Part shown: in pieces, positions 45,015 to 52,769 of the stretch
Layout: each line of letters begins with the position of its first letter
How positions within the stretch are numbered: the stretch's first letter is position 1
Assembly (NCBI RefSeq): GCF_014204535.1
Contig: NZ_JACHLR010000001.1
Coordinates: 248,001 to 312,000, forward strand
Length of the DNA stretch: 64,000 nt
From: Novosphingobium chloroacetimidivorans
Lineage (GTDB): Bacteria > Pseudomonadota > Alphaproteobacteria > Sphingomonadales > Sphingomonadaceae
Reading direction: 5' to 3'
The notes under the pieces: model-generated
Told to the model about the DNA's origin: nothing
The model's database searches: none
Seen by the model: the letters and a program-made list of their open reading frames with translations, nothing else
Program-made: the position numbers and the translations under genes

Positions 45015-45134
45015 ATGCGCACCCCCGAACCCGCAACAGACGGCCAACTCATCGCCCGCCGCTACTTCATCAACCTCCGCAAGCCGGTTCCCCCTGCTCA
45101 GCATGGCCATGGCTCGTCGGAGAAGGGGGTGTGA
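45015..45134 (+). CDS. Very small protein (39 aa)
   Basis: ATG 45015 is preceded at eight bases by GGAGGT (45001-45006), one of the best ribosome sites in the region. The 39-codon frame (MRTPEPATDGQLIARRYFIN...) ends in a TGA that overlaps the GTG of the next gene (GTGA). This suggests translational coupling. Function unknown. Confidence 0.55.
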   Translation: MRTPEPATDGQLIARRYFINLRKPVPPAQHGHGSSEKGV

Positions 45135-45340
45135 GCGTCCTTGCTACGCTCCTCACCCTCTGGACCCTCGCGTCCATTCCTGCCGGCATCCTGCTCGGCA
45201 AGTTCATTCGGTTCGCCAACCCCGGTGAACCCTCGGTGCAGGACGGGCTCAACACCCCCCGCGGCTCGTCCTGCACTCTTCCCGATCCCTTCGCTCATGC
45301 AGCGTTTTCTACATCGCAGGTGCAGCAAGATCATGACTGA
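45131..45340 (+). CDS. Small membrane protein (69 aa)
   Basis: GTG 45131 overlaps the previous stop by four bases. The first 25 residues form a hydrophobic helix (VLATLLTLWTLASIPAGILL), followed by a polar tail. It ends eight bases inside the next gene. Function unknown. Confidence 0.55.
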   Translation: MSVLATLLTLWTLASIPAGILLGKFIRFANPGEPSVQDGLNTPRGSSCTLPDPFAHAAFSTSQVQQDHD

Positions 45341-45749
45341 CAGCAACAAAGCGCAACATAATTTGGCCGAGCGCTTGGCCGAAGTCGTCCGCAAGCTCGA
45401 GCGCGCCGGTGAGCTGCAAGAGATCGCTCGCAGGGTCGATCAAGAGGTCCGCGATCTGCGCCGGTGGGCCAGTGGCACAACGCTTCCCGGCCACGTTCTG
45501 GTGGCGCTGCTGGACGAGCTGCCGCGTCATCACGCCGACTACCTTATCGGCAACACTCGCCTTCGCCTCACCTGCAAGGACACGAGCGAAACGGCCACGG
45601 CGTTCCGTGCTGCTGCCGCCACGTCGTCCTTCGTCGCCGAAGTCGCTGAGCGCATGTCCGATGGTGAATGGTGCCATCGCGATGAGGCGGTCGCGAAGGA
45701 AAAGGCACGCGAGACGATCACCGAACTCCAGCACTTCGTGGGAGAGTGA
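45333..45749 (+). CDS. Phage hypothetical, possible helix-turn-helix regulator (138 aa)
   Basis: The product has 138 residues from ATG 45333. The segment GELQEIARRVDQEVRDLRRW, then ASGTTLPGHVLVALLDELP, resembles a CII/XRE-type DNA-binding helix pair, in the slot where lambdoid phages carry cII. The rest is helical. The similarity is only by pattern. It ends two bases before the next gene's start. Confidence 0.6.
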   Translation: MTDSNKAQHNLAERLAEVVRKLERAGELQEIARRVDQEVRDLRRWASGTTLPGHVLVALLDELPRHHADYLIGNTRLRLTCKDTSETATAFRAAAATSSFVAEVAERMSDGEWCHRDEAVAKEKARETITELQHFVGE

Positions 45750-45751
45750 TC

Positions 45752-45928
45752 ATGAACAAGCCCGGCATCATCACTCGCGGTGTTCGTCTGCGCATGGACG
45801 CCCTCGCTGAACTGGTCGCGGACGGCGCTTCACTGGGCGCAGCCGGTGAGGCGCTGAACCTGACCAAGGGCGAGGTCGCCAACGCCTGGCGCAACGTCAA
45901 GGCTCAGCTCGGAGCGCAGGCGATATGA
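45752..45928 (+). CDS. Small phage protein, possible DNA-binding (58 aa)
   Basis: ATG 45752 has GGAGAG about six bases upstream; a GTG at 45746 overlapping the previous stop is an alternative. The product ITRGVRLRMDALAELVADGA, then SLGAAGEALNLTKGEVANAW is helix-turn-helix-like. It ends with ATGA on the next gene. Confidence 0.6.
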   Translation: MNKPGIITRGVRLRMDALAELVADGASLGAAGEALNLTKGEVANAWRNVKAQLGAQAI

Positions 45929-46200
45929 TCGACGTCCACCACAACAGCGAAGCCATGGCGCGTGTGCTGGTCCAGTATATCGCAGACCCGTTCAAGGTGC
46001 GCAGGCTCGTCAAGGCCGAATTCCAGCGCGCTCCGAACATCGACACGATCAAGGCTCTGCGTGCCCGCTTCGAGCGCCCCGCACCCGCGCCGATCAATCA
46101 CACCTGGGAAATTGATCTGCACTCGGAGCGCATGAAGGCCGCGAACGCCGCCTTTCTGAACGCAATCGAGCGTGCCGGTCGGCAGGTGGTGCGACCATGA
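45925..46200 (+). CDS. Phage hypothetical protein (91 aa)
   Basis: The product has 91 residues between two ATGA overlaps. It contains PFKVRRLVKAEFQRAPNIDT, then IKALRARFERPAPAP, reminiscent of the small DNA-binding-like proteins found upstream of rusA in alphaproteobacterial phages. No firm family. Confidence 0.65.
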   Translation: MIDVHHNSEAMARVLVQYIADPFKVRRLVKAEFQRAPNIDTIKALRARFERPAPAPINHTWEIDLHSERMKAANAAFLNAIERAGRQVVRP

Positions 46201-46607
46201 CGTCTATTCACATAACCGTCCCGGGAACGCCGCAAGGCAAGGGACGCGCTCGTTTCGGCAATGGCCGCACGTACACGCCAGCCAAGACGGTCGCCTACGA
46301 AGGTTTGATCGCTCTCGCTGCGGAGCAGGCAATGGGTGCGTGCGAGAAGCTGGAAGGGCCAGTGTTCCTCACGATCACGGCTACTTTCGACATCCCGAAG
46401 TCGCGCGCCAAGAAGGTCGCGAAGACCATGGTGAACGGCATTGCTTGGCACACCGCGAAGCCTGACGGGGACAACATCCTCAAGGCAGTGGGCGATGGCT
46501 TGAACGGCATCGTTTGGAAGGACGACAGCCAGGTCGCCTTTTCCAAGTGCATGAAGATGTACGGTGAAAAGCCTGGCCTCGATATTCTTGTCGAGGTGCT
46601 GCCATGA
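46197..46607 (+). CDS. rusA: RusA-family crossover junction endodeoxyribonuclease
   Basis: The product has 136 residues. RusA signatures are clear: VPGTPQGKGRARFGNGRTYT, and the acidic active site Asp90, Asp92 and Asp109/110 (KPDGDNILKAVGDGLNGIVW, KDDSQV). RusA resolves Holliday junctions, here in phage replication or recombination. It overlaps neighbouring genes by four bases on both sides. Confidence 0.93.
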   Translation: MTSIHITVPGTPQGKGRARFGNGRTYTPAKTVAYEGLIALAAEQAMGACEKLEGPVFLTITATFDIPKSRAKKVAKTMVNGIAWHTAKPDGDNILKAVGDGLNGIVWKDDSQVAFSKCMKMYGEKPGLDILVEVLP

Positions 46608-47404
46608 ACGCGTTCGAGCGCCACGGCATCACGCACCTGAGTGCGTCCAGCGTGAACCTGTTCATCGCGCAGCCCGCGCTGTGGGCGTGCTCCTACTTGA
46701 TAAAGAAGCGCACGGCAGTCGGGCCCGCTGCGCACCGCGGCACCGCAATCGAAGCTGGCGTTGAAGCTGGCTTGTTCGATCCTGAGATGCCGGTCGCCGA
46801 GTGCCAGAAGGTCGCCAGTGCCAAGTTCCACTCGCTCACCCGTCTGTCGGCGGATGCGAGGATCGAGAAGGAGCGCGAGACGATCGAGCCATCGGTTGCC
46901 GTCGCTCTTGCCGAACTGCGCCAATACGGTGTACCCGAGAAGTCGGCGGACGGTCGCCAACATAAGCTCGAGATCACCATCCCCGGCGTGCCAGTGCCGA
47001 TCTGGGGCTACCTTGACTTCAACTGGCCTCAGCACGGCATCATCGTCGACCTGAAGACAACAGCTCGCATTCCGAGCGAGATCAGCGACGCGCACGCACG
47101 TCAGGGCGCGCTCTACCTGAACCACGGTTCAAACTTGCAGATGCGCTTCGCCTACGTCTCGGCGAAGAAGATCGCGGTCTATGTCCTGGATGATGCGGCT
47201 CGCCATCAGGCTGAGTTCGTGCAGGCCGCCCAGGCTATCGAGCGCTTGCTTTCCCTGTCCGACGATAGCGAGGCGCTGACCCGCTGCTTCGCGCCAGATC
47301 TGTCCAGCTTTTACTGGGGCGACGCTAGCGCGCGCCGCCTCGCTCACGAGATCTGGGGAGCCTCCCCCGATAGCGCGCCGCTCGCTCTCCAAGCGGCATC
47401 CTAA
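46604..47404 (+). CDS. PD-(D/E)XK nuclease superfamily protein
   Basis: The product has 266 residues. It starts with SASSVNLFIAQPALWACSYL, the usual opening of Cas4/RecB-like phage nucleases. Then come GTAIEAGVEAG, the catalytic Asp in WGYLDFNW, DLK in HGIIVDLKTTAR, and RQGALYL. It is probably a 5'-3' or ssDNA exonuclease for recombination. It is followed by a putative SSB and the replicative helicase, forming a recombination/replication module. Confidence 0.87.
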   Translation: MNAFERHGITHLSASSVNLFIAQPALWACSYLIKKRTAVGPAAHRGTAIEAGVEAGLFDPEMPVAECQKVASAKFHSLTRLSADARIEKERETIEPSVAVALAELRQYGVPEKSADGRQHKLEITIPGVPVPIWGYLDFNWPQHGIIVDLKTTARIPSEISDAHARQGALYLNHGSNLQMRFAYVSAKKIAVYVLDDAARHQAEFVQAAQAIERLLSLSDDSEALTRCFAPDLSSFYWGDASARRLAHEIWGASPDSAPLALQAAS

Positions 47405-47426
47405 GCAGAGAATGAGGAACTAGATT

Positions 47427-48065
47427 ATGGCTTTCATGAGCAACCCCAACAGCGGCGGCGAAGGCAACTTCAAGGTCTACGTCAAGTACAACGCCAAGGC
47501 GGGCCGCTGGTACACGAAGAAGGACGAGAAGGACGCGCCCGAGTTCGAGGTCACCAACATGACCGCGATCTTCGACATGGAGAACATCCGCACCGGGTGG
47601 TTCCTGTTCGCGGCGGGCGTTGCTCCAGCGAAGACCTATGACCCTTCGCTCTCGCAGGCTGCGGCCAAGCCTGGCGACGGTTTCAAGCGCGGCTTCGAGC
47701 TCGACGTGTTCAGCGAGAAGAACCTGCTGGGCGTGCGCGAGTTCTCGTCGACTGCCGGCGTGGTGATTGAGGCGATGAACGCGCTTCACGATCACTGGGA
47801 AGCCGAGAAGGGCGCCAACCCGGGCAAGCTGCCGGTCGTGAAGTGCGCCGGTGTCGCTCCGATCGTCGGCTCGCATGGCACCAACTACCAGCCTCAGCTG
47901 GAGATCGTTGGGTGGGCTGACCGTCCGGCTGATCTGAACGGTTCGGCACCAGCTGCCACGCCTGCTGCTGCTCCGGCACCGGCCCCCGCTGCAAAGGCTG
48001 AACACGCTCCACCGCCTGCCGCTCGTGCCCCTGAGCCGGCCACCGCAGACGACGTAGAGTTCTGA
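47427..48065 (+). CDS. Candidate phage single-stranded-DNA-binding protein (unassigned family)
   Basis: The product has 212 residues. Residues 1-170 are beta-rich with aromatics (NFKVYVKYNAKAGRWYTKKD, TGWFLFAAGVAPAKTYDPSL, LPVVKCAGVAPIVGSHGTNY, QLEIVGWADRP). An Ala/Pro linker of about 35 residues follows, and the last residues are ATADDVEF. A globular part, flexible linker and acidic tip ending in Phe is the layout of SSB proteins. Location between an exonuclease and a helicase fits. I see no direct match to the bacterial SSB fold, so this is inference. Confidence 0.6.
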   Translation: MAFMSNPNSGGEGNFKVYVKYNAKAGRWYTKKDEKDAPEFEVTNMTAIFDMENIRTGWFLFAAGVAPAKTYDPSLSQAAAKPGDGFKRGFELDVFSEKNLLGVREFSSTAGVVIEAMNALHDHWEAEKGANPGKLPVVKCAGVAPIVGSHGTNYQPQLEIVGWADRPADLNGSAPAATPAAAPAPAPAAKAEHAPPPAARAPEPATADDVEF

Positions 48066-48132
48066 TCGGACGGGAGCCGGCGTTCCTAGGCACCGGCTCC
48101 CTCCACCGCAGCACAAGTGAATGAGGACTGAC

Positions 48133-50325
48133 GTGGCCACAGTGGTGCAGTCGATGATAGAACCGGACGCAGAAGCGATCAAAGCGCATCTGTGCGTCCT
48201 GTTCGAGCCCTGCTCGGAGCACTATCCGCAGGGCCTCATCGAGTTGCGCTATGGGCAGGACAAGCCCAATCAATCGACCTACTTCGCCAGCAACGAGAAC
48301 GGCATTGCAGATGCCGTCTCGTTTGCTGCGAACCGCAGCCGCGAAGGCTGCAACGTCTACGTCGGCGTCAACCCCCGCAAGCCCACCACCAGGGGTTCGG
48401 CGGAGGACACCGATGTAGCTGTTGCGTTCTGGCAGTTCGCCGATCTCGATAGCGTCGAAGCCGTCGATCAGGCCGGTCGCCGCATGAAGGCGCTACCGCC
48501 GACCATGACGGTCACGACCGGCACGGAACCGCATCGTCGTCCGCACCTGTACTGGAAGCTGGAAGAGCCGGTCGGCAACATGCCGGCCTGGACCGAGCGC
48601 CAGCGTGGCATCGCGCAATCGTTCGATGGCGATGCGGTGATCAACCCTTCGCGCATCATGCGCCTTGCAGGCACCGTGAACTATCCGCCTCGGCATAAGC
48701 TCGAACGCGGTTATCGCATGGAGCTCACAAGCCTGCGCACGCAGTTCAGCGATGAGCGCGAGCCCGTCTCTCCTGAGCAGATCAGCACTGCCTATCCGAT
48801 GCGTGAAAAAGCGGGGGATCCCCACCTTTTACAGCAAGACGGGCAGAGCACCCTGCAGGCCATGCGCCGCACTCAGGTGCAAGACCTAATTGATGCCTGT
48901 CTCCGTGGCGATGCCTGGCACAACCACATGATCCGGCTCGTTGCGCACCTTGCGTACAATGGCAGGACTTCAGCGGAGATCCTTGCCCTCGCTGATCACA
49001 TCACCCTTCCGGGCTATAGCGTCGATCAGACGCGACGGGAGATGAACACGGCACTGGAAGGTGCCCGGGCTAAGTGGGCACTGCCAGAGCCAGAAGACAG
49101 CGTAGAGGTCAGCGAGGCCAAGCGCGAGGCTGAGACTAGCCTCGACGTTATAGACGCATTCGATTTCGAAGAGTCCGCCATCCCGGTTCGCCCTTGGATC
49201 ATTCCGGGCGTCATGTTGGCGGGCTACACACACATGTTGGTGGCGCCGGGCGGCTCGGGCAAATCGCTGTTCACGCTGCAGCTTGGCATCACGCTGGCCA
49301 CCGGAGCGGAATGGGGAGGATGGGCGCCGCGCAAGCGTGTGCGTACTCTCATCGTGAATGTCGAGGATGACATCGACGAACAACGCCGCAGATTGTCGGC
49401 TGCGCGTAACGTGATGAAGCCCGATGAGGCTCTTCTGCCCGGCATGATGCACCTGATCCGCAACGCGGAGAGCATTGTGGTCGCCAAGAGTGACCCAACC
49501 CGCAAGGCTGTCGTCTCAACGCCCATCGTCGAAACCCTGAAGCGCTACATCATTGAGAATGAAATCGGTGCTTTGATTGTCGACCCGTTCGCGGAAACGT
49601 TCGAGGGCGACGAAAACAGCAACAGCGAAGTCAAGTGGGCTATGCGGATTTGGCGCGACGAGATTGCTCGTCCGACTGGCTGCGCCGTCTATCTCGTCCA
49701 TCACACGACGAAGTACGCCAACGCTGGCGCAGGCGATGCCAATGTCGTTCGCGGCGCAGGCGCGATCGTCAACAGCACCCGTATCTCCGCCACATTAATG
49801 CCGATGACTCAGGATGAGGCAAAGCTGCTTGGGATCGATCCCGAGAAGCGCAACCGGTACGTTCGTTACGATGATGCGAAGGCAAATCAGAGCCTTCTCT
49901 CTGGCAAGGCCCACTGGTTCGAGAAGATCAGCGTCGAGATCGCAAACGGTACTGGCCTGACCCAGGCTGATGAGGTCGGCGCTCTCGCGCCATGGACGCC
50001 GCCAGACGCCTTCAATGACATCAGTACGCACCACATCAAGATCGCACTGGAGCGCATCAGCAGGGGCATGGAGGGAGAGGACGGGGCGCCTACGGGTGAA
50101 CGCTTCTCGCTCCATAAGGCTGGCAGCACGGGCAAACGCTGGGCTGGGAATGTGCTGATCGAATGCTTTGGTGTGGAAGCGCCAGTCGCCACCAAGATGC
50201 TCAAAACTTGGGTGGAGAATGGGGTCATCAGTGAGCTTGAATATGATGATCCAGTCCAGCGGAAGAAGCGCAACGGCGTCACCGTAGACATGCGGGCCGT
50301 CAATCAGATGGGGTTCGGAGCGTGA
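48133..50325 (+). CDS. Phage primase-helicase: RepB-like primase domain plus RepA/AAA_25 helicase
   Basis: The product has about 730 residues from GTG 48133, which has GAGGA six bases upstream; ATG 48121 is four codons earlier. The N-terminal 230 residues resemble RepB-type plasmid primases (AVAFWQFADLDS, TEPHRRPHLYWKLEEP, NPSRIMRLAGTVNYP). The middle is a RecA-fold helicase with Walker A GGSGKS (Lys377), Walker B ALIVDPFAETFEGDE and VYLVHHTTK. A C-terminal winged-helix-like part (FGVEAPVATKMLKTWVENGV) follows. It should open and prime the phage origin. The next gene carries the candidate iterons. Confidence 0.85.
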   Translation: MATVVQSMIEPDAEAIKAHLCVLFEPCSEHYPQGLIELRYGQDKPNQSTYFASNENGIADAVSFAANRSREGCNVYVGVNPRKPTTRGSAEDTDVAVAFWQFADLDSVEAVDQAGRRMKALPPTMTVTTGTEPHRRPHLYWKLEEPVGNMPAWTERQRGIAQSFDGDAVINPSRIMRLAGTVNYPPRHKLERGYRMELTSLRTQFSDEREPVSPEQISTAYPMREKAGDPHLLQQDGQSTLQAMRRTQVQDLIDACLRGDAWHNHMIRLVAHLAYNGRTSAEILALADHITLPGYSVDQTRREMNTALEGARAKWALPEPEDSVEVSEAKREAETSLDVIDAFDFEESAIPVRPWIIPGVMLAGYTHMLVAPGGSGKSLFTLQLGITLATGAEWGGWAPRKRVRTLIVNVEDDIDEQRRRLSAARNVMKPDEALLPGMMHLIRNAESIVVAKSDPTRKAVVSTPIVETLKRYIIENEIGALIVDPFAETFEGDENSNSEVKWAMRIWRDEIARPTGCAVYLVHHTTKYANAGAGDANVVRGAGAIVNSTRISATLMPMTQDEAKLLGIDPEKRNRYVRYDDAKANQSLLSGKAHWFEKISVEIANGTGLTQADEVGALAPWTPPDAFNDISTHHIKIALERISRGMEGEDGAPTGERFSLHKAGSTGKRWAGNVLIECFGVEAPVATKMLKTWVENGVISELEYDDPVQRKKRNGVTVDMRAVNQMGFGA

Positions 50326-50846
50326 GCGTCGCGGGCCAGCTAGACCTGTTTGCGCCATTGCCAAAATCCAATGGCGCACCAATGGCGCAGATGGCGCAAA
50401 ATAATTCTGAGGAAGGGGGATTGCGCCATTGCGCCATTTGGGGTAGCGCTCAAGGCGCTAACCCGGCAAAGGCGCTCAATGGCGCGGCCACCCACCCTTC
50501 CGAAGGGGATGGCGCAAACCCTGCTCCTGGGTTCCTGCATACACCAGCCACGATCCAGGAATCGCTCATCGCTTTGAGCGAGATACGCGCCCGCCTGCAG
50601 CCATCAATCGACGCATACACAAGCACGATGCGGGGCATCCGTGAGCGGTTGCAGATGCACCATGAGCAGCACGGAATGAGCTGCGGCGAAATCGAACGCC
50701 GCAAGCGGCTCAACATGCACGATGAGATCATCACGTGCTGCGAGAAGCACGGGAAGAACGTGATCGCATACCGTGAGAACAAGAAGGCAATCGATGCCTT
50801 GGTTCGCGCTCTGGAAAATCAGCAAACAGAAAAGAGGAAGCGCTAA
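50322..50846 (+). CDS. Phage hypothetical protein whose 5' half carries origin-like repeats (174 aa)
   Basis: Starts at GTG 50322 (GTGA overlap with the helicase gene) and ends TAATG into the next gene. The first 70 residues are low-complexity (SNGAPMAQMAQNNSEEGG), because the DNA is built of repeated AATGGCGC units. The rest is helical (TMRGIRERLQMHHEQHGMSC, NKKAIDALVRALENQQTEKR). The protein's role is unknown; it may help load the helicase. Confidence 0.7.
   Translation: MSVAGQLDLFAPLPKSNGAPMAQMAQNNSEEGGLRHCAIWGSAQGANPAKALNGAATHPSEGDGANPAPGFLHTPATIQESLIALSEIRARLQPSIDAYTSTMRGIRERLQMHHEQHGMSCGEIERRKRLNMHDEIITCCEKHGKNVIAYRENKKAIDALVRALENQQTEKRKR
50352..50515. repeat. Eight iteron-like AATGGCGC/GCGCCATT repeats, candidate phage replication origin
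   Basis: Direct copies of (A)ATGGCGC lie at 50370-50377, 50381-50388, 50391-50397, 50478-50485 and 50509-50515. Inverted copies lie at 50352-50359, 50423-50430 and 50431-50438. Eight copies in 164 bp, around a short AT-rich stretch (AAAATAATTCTGA, 50398-50410), directly follow the initiator/helicase gene. This recalls iterons nested in lambda gene O. Confidence 0.6.
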
Positions 50847-51427
50847 TGGCTACTCACGCACCAGCCTTACCGCCAGCGACGACGCACAGCCTGTCACTCT
50901 TGCTGCGGGATATAGCCTCATCGGTGGATGAGCGGGCCCGGGGCTGCAATCGGCGTTGGGGCTACAACCGGCTTCCGCACCTGGTGCCGATCGAGTGGCT
51001 GGAGAAGTTCCGCCGTCAGAAGCTCAAGTGGCAACAGGCCTGTTACGACGCCACGCCGTTCCCGACGCAGGAGTTGATCGACGTCGCGCGCACCCAGGCC
51101 AACGCCATGTTGCGAGCCTACGACAAGCTCGAGGCCCTGGCCGAGGAAGCGGGACACACGTCGCTGCCGGCGTACCAGTGGGAGTTCGAGCTATCGGACG
51201 GCACGCCGGTGATACTGGTGCGGGAGCGGGCAGAACTGTGCCGCGTGGATGCTGGTGGACGTCAGTGCCAGGTGTGGGCGCTCGAGGAAGTCGCCGACAT
51301 CATCGAGAAGTTTCCGATCCTGGTGAAGGCCAAGGACTGCTTCCCGGGCGCCGAGATCATTCCGATGAAGACCGACAAGCTGGTCATCGGCGCGCTCGAC
51401 GATGCGCTCACGGATCTGCCGTTCTGA
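50846..51427 (+). CDS. Phage hypothetical protein (193 aa)
   Basis: ATG 50846 overlaps the previous TAA (TAATG). The product has an N-terminal part rich in aromatic and basic residues (GCNRRWGYNRLPHLVPIEWL, EKFRRQKLKWQQACYD), a helical middle, and a beta C-terminal part (WEFELSDGTPVILVRE, ILVKAKDCFPGAEIIPMKTD). No family recognised. Confidence 0.65.
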   Translation: MATHAPALPPATTHSLSLLLRDIASSVDERARGCNRRWGYNRLPHLVPIEWLEKFRRQKLKWQQACYDATPFPTQELIDVARTQANAMLRAYDKLEALAEEAGHTSLPAYQWEFELSDGTPVILVRERAELCRVDAGGRQCQVWALEEVADIIEKFPILVKAKDCFPGAEIIPMKTDKLVIGALDDALTDLPF

Positions 51428-51476
51428 TGACCGCCAAAGACGCCACCCATCAAGCAGGGATGAGAGGAGAGGGAGC

Positions 51477-51785
51477 ATGAAGCGCTACCGGACGCCTGCC
51501 GCGAAGCCCGGCGAGGTAAAGATCGTCTACGGCAAGGCAGATCGCTACGACGCGCCCGACCTGTGCGCGGTCTGGGGCGGCCAGGGTGCCGACAAGTGCG
51601 ATGCGCGCATGGTGATGACCGCCATGACCGAGAAGCGCCGTGGTTACTCTCTAACGAAGATGGCGGCTGAAGAACGCCCGTCGTTGGTCGAGGAACTTGA
51701 GGCGCGCGGCTACGACATCACCACGCTGAAGTTCTCCATCCAGCGCAAGCCCACCCCCAACGAAAGCAGCCCACACCATGGCTGA
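51477..51785 (+). CDS. Phage hypothetical protein (102 aa)
   Basis: ATG 51477 has a strong GGAGAGGGAG upstream. The product (EVKIVYGKADRYDAPDLCAV, RRGYSLTKMAAEERPSLVEE, LEARGYDITTLKFSI) looks alpha/beta. It overlaps the next gene by eight bases. No family recognised. Confidence 0.65.
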   Translation: MKRYRTPAAKPGEVKIVYGKADRYDAPDLCAVWGGQGADKCDARMVMTAMTEKRRGYSLTKMAAEERPSLVEELEARGYDITTLKFSIQRKPTPNESSPHHG

Positions 51786-52260
51786 GCAGAGCGAGATCGA
51801 ACCTGATGCCGAAGTCATGGCTCTGGTTCATGCCATTGAAGACGCTGGCCGGGGCTACAACATCAGCCTGACCAAGCTTGTCGATGGTATGACCGAGTAC
51901 ACGATGGTCTACCGCGGCAACACCACCGTGCACGACGACATCGACGACGCCCACGAACTTCGCCAGCGCCTGGCCGAGCAGGAGAAGGCCGAAGCGGCGG
52001 CTCGCATCCTTGAACAGGTCCGCATCGCTGCCCGCGAGAGAGCGATAGAGGAATGCGCGAAGGTGGCTGATGGTTCATTCGCAGCCAACAAGCAGGCAGA
52101 GCAACGCTATCTGGCATCGGCGAGCAACGCTGACAGCACCTCTGGCCGCGATGTTGATCTGGAGTATGCCGTCTCGTCTGGTCGTCGGGCAAACGGAGAC
52201 AAGGCTATCGCCACCGCCATCCGCTCCCTCAACACCCCACCCAAGCTGAAGGAGGCGTAG
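51778..52260 (+). CDS. Phage hypothetical protein with coiled-coil segment (160 aa)
   Basis: The product has 160 residues from ATG 51778. A short acidic start and beta segment (GMTEYTMVYRGNTTVHDD) lead to a long helix (HELRQRLAEQEKAEAAARIL, RIAARERAIEECAKVADG) likely to form a coiled coil. The end is polar. It is followed immediately by AAGGAGG for the next small frame. No family recognised. Confidence 0.6.
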   Translation: MAEQSEIEPDAEVMALVHAIEDAGRGYNISLTKLVDGMTEYTMVYRGNTTVHDDIDDAHELRQRLAEQEKAEAAARILEQVRIAARERAIEECAKVADGSFAANKQAEQRYLASASNADSTSGRDVDLEYAVSSGRRANGDKAIATAIRSLNTPPKLKEA

Positions 52261-52426
52261 ATGGCTAGAGGACAAGGAGAACGTTCAATGCTACAAGCAC
52301 AGCATGCAAGCGAAGTGGTGGCTCCAGGCGTTGGTCGGTGGAACATGGAACCGCATCTACGGCCGGCATCTGCGCTGGCAGCGGCCCAAGCGTCCGGTGA
52401 ACGAGAATGAGCGTCGGGAGGCCTAG
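52261..52426 (+). pseudogene. Small phage gene, probably frameshifted
   Basis: A strong AAGGAGG lies five bases before ATG 52261. That frame gives 49 residues of unremarkable composition and ends in an ATGA overlap on the small terminase gene. The +1 frame from about 52265 to TAG 52424-52426 is far more protein-like (EDKENVQCYKHS, MQAKWWLQALVGGTWNRIYG, RHLRWQRPKRPVNENERREA). One base fewer in the AGAGGACAAGG stretch would join the start to it. Either a frameshift or a shorter gene from ATG 52304 explains this. Confidence 0.45.
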
Positions 52427-52769
52427 CAGCTACCTGCCTGAGTACTGCGAGAAGGTGCGCGAACTTGGCCGCGAGGGATGTTCCGTGGTCGAGATGGCGG
52501 CTGAGATCGGTGTGTCGCGTGCCACGTTGGAGGCGAACTGGCCCGCTGCTCATCCGGAGTTTCTAGAAGCCTTGGAAGAAGCTCGCGATCTCAGCCAGGC
52601 ATGGTGGGAGAAACAGGGGCGCATGAACCTAACCGCGGACAAGTTCCAGGCTTCGCTGTACAGCCGCTCGATGGCGGCTCGCTTCCCTGCGGATTGGCGC
52701 GAGAGCAAGCAGATCGAGCACAAGGGCGGTGTGACCGTAACCGCCGGCGAGCATGACACAGACCTTTAA
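52407..52769 (+). CDS. terS: Terminase small subunit-like DNA-packaging protein
   Basis: The product has 120 residues. The N-terminal helix-turn-helix (GRPSSYLPEYCEKVRELGRE, VVEMAAEIGVSRATLEANW) and the following EARDLSQAWWEKQGRMNL helix match small terminase/packaging proteins of P22-like phages. It should recognise the packaging site in phage DNA and bring it to the large subunit. Its stop lies 17 bases inside the large-subunit gene. Confidence 0.85.
   Translation: MSVGRPSSYLPEYCEKVRELGREGCSVVEMAAEIGVSRATLEANWPAAHPEFLEALEEARDLSQAWWEKQGRMNLTADKFQASLYSRSMAARFPADWRESKQIEHKGGVTVTAGEHDTDL

Noticed and set aside
44449..45015. 188-codon frame starting with ATGA overlap on the cro-like gene
   Set aside because: Arg/Ser/Pro-rich off-frame composition; two better supported small genes (44487-44771 and 44698-44931) occupy the region.
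51427..51480. 17-codon frame between two phage genes
   Set aside because: Overlap context is good (TGATG) but it is too short to support as a gene.
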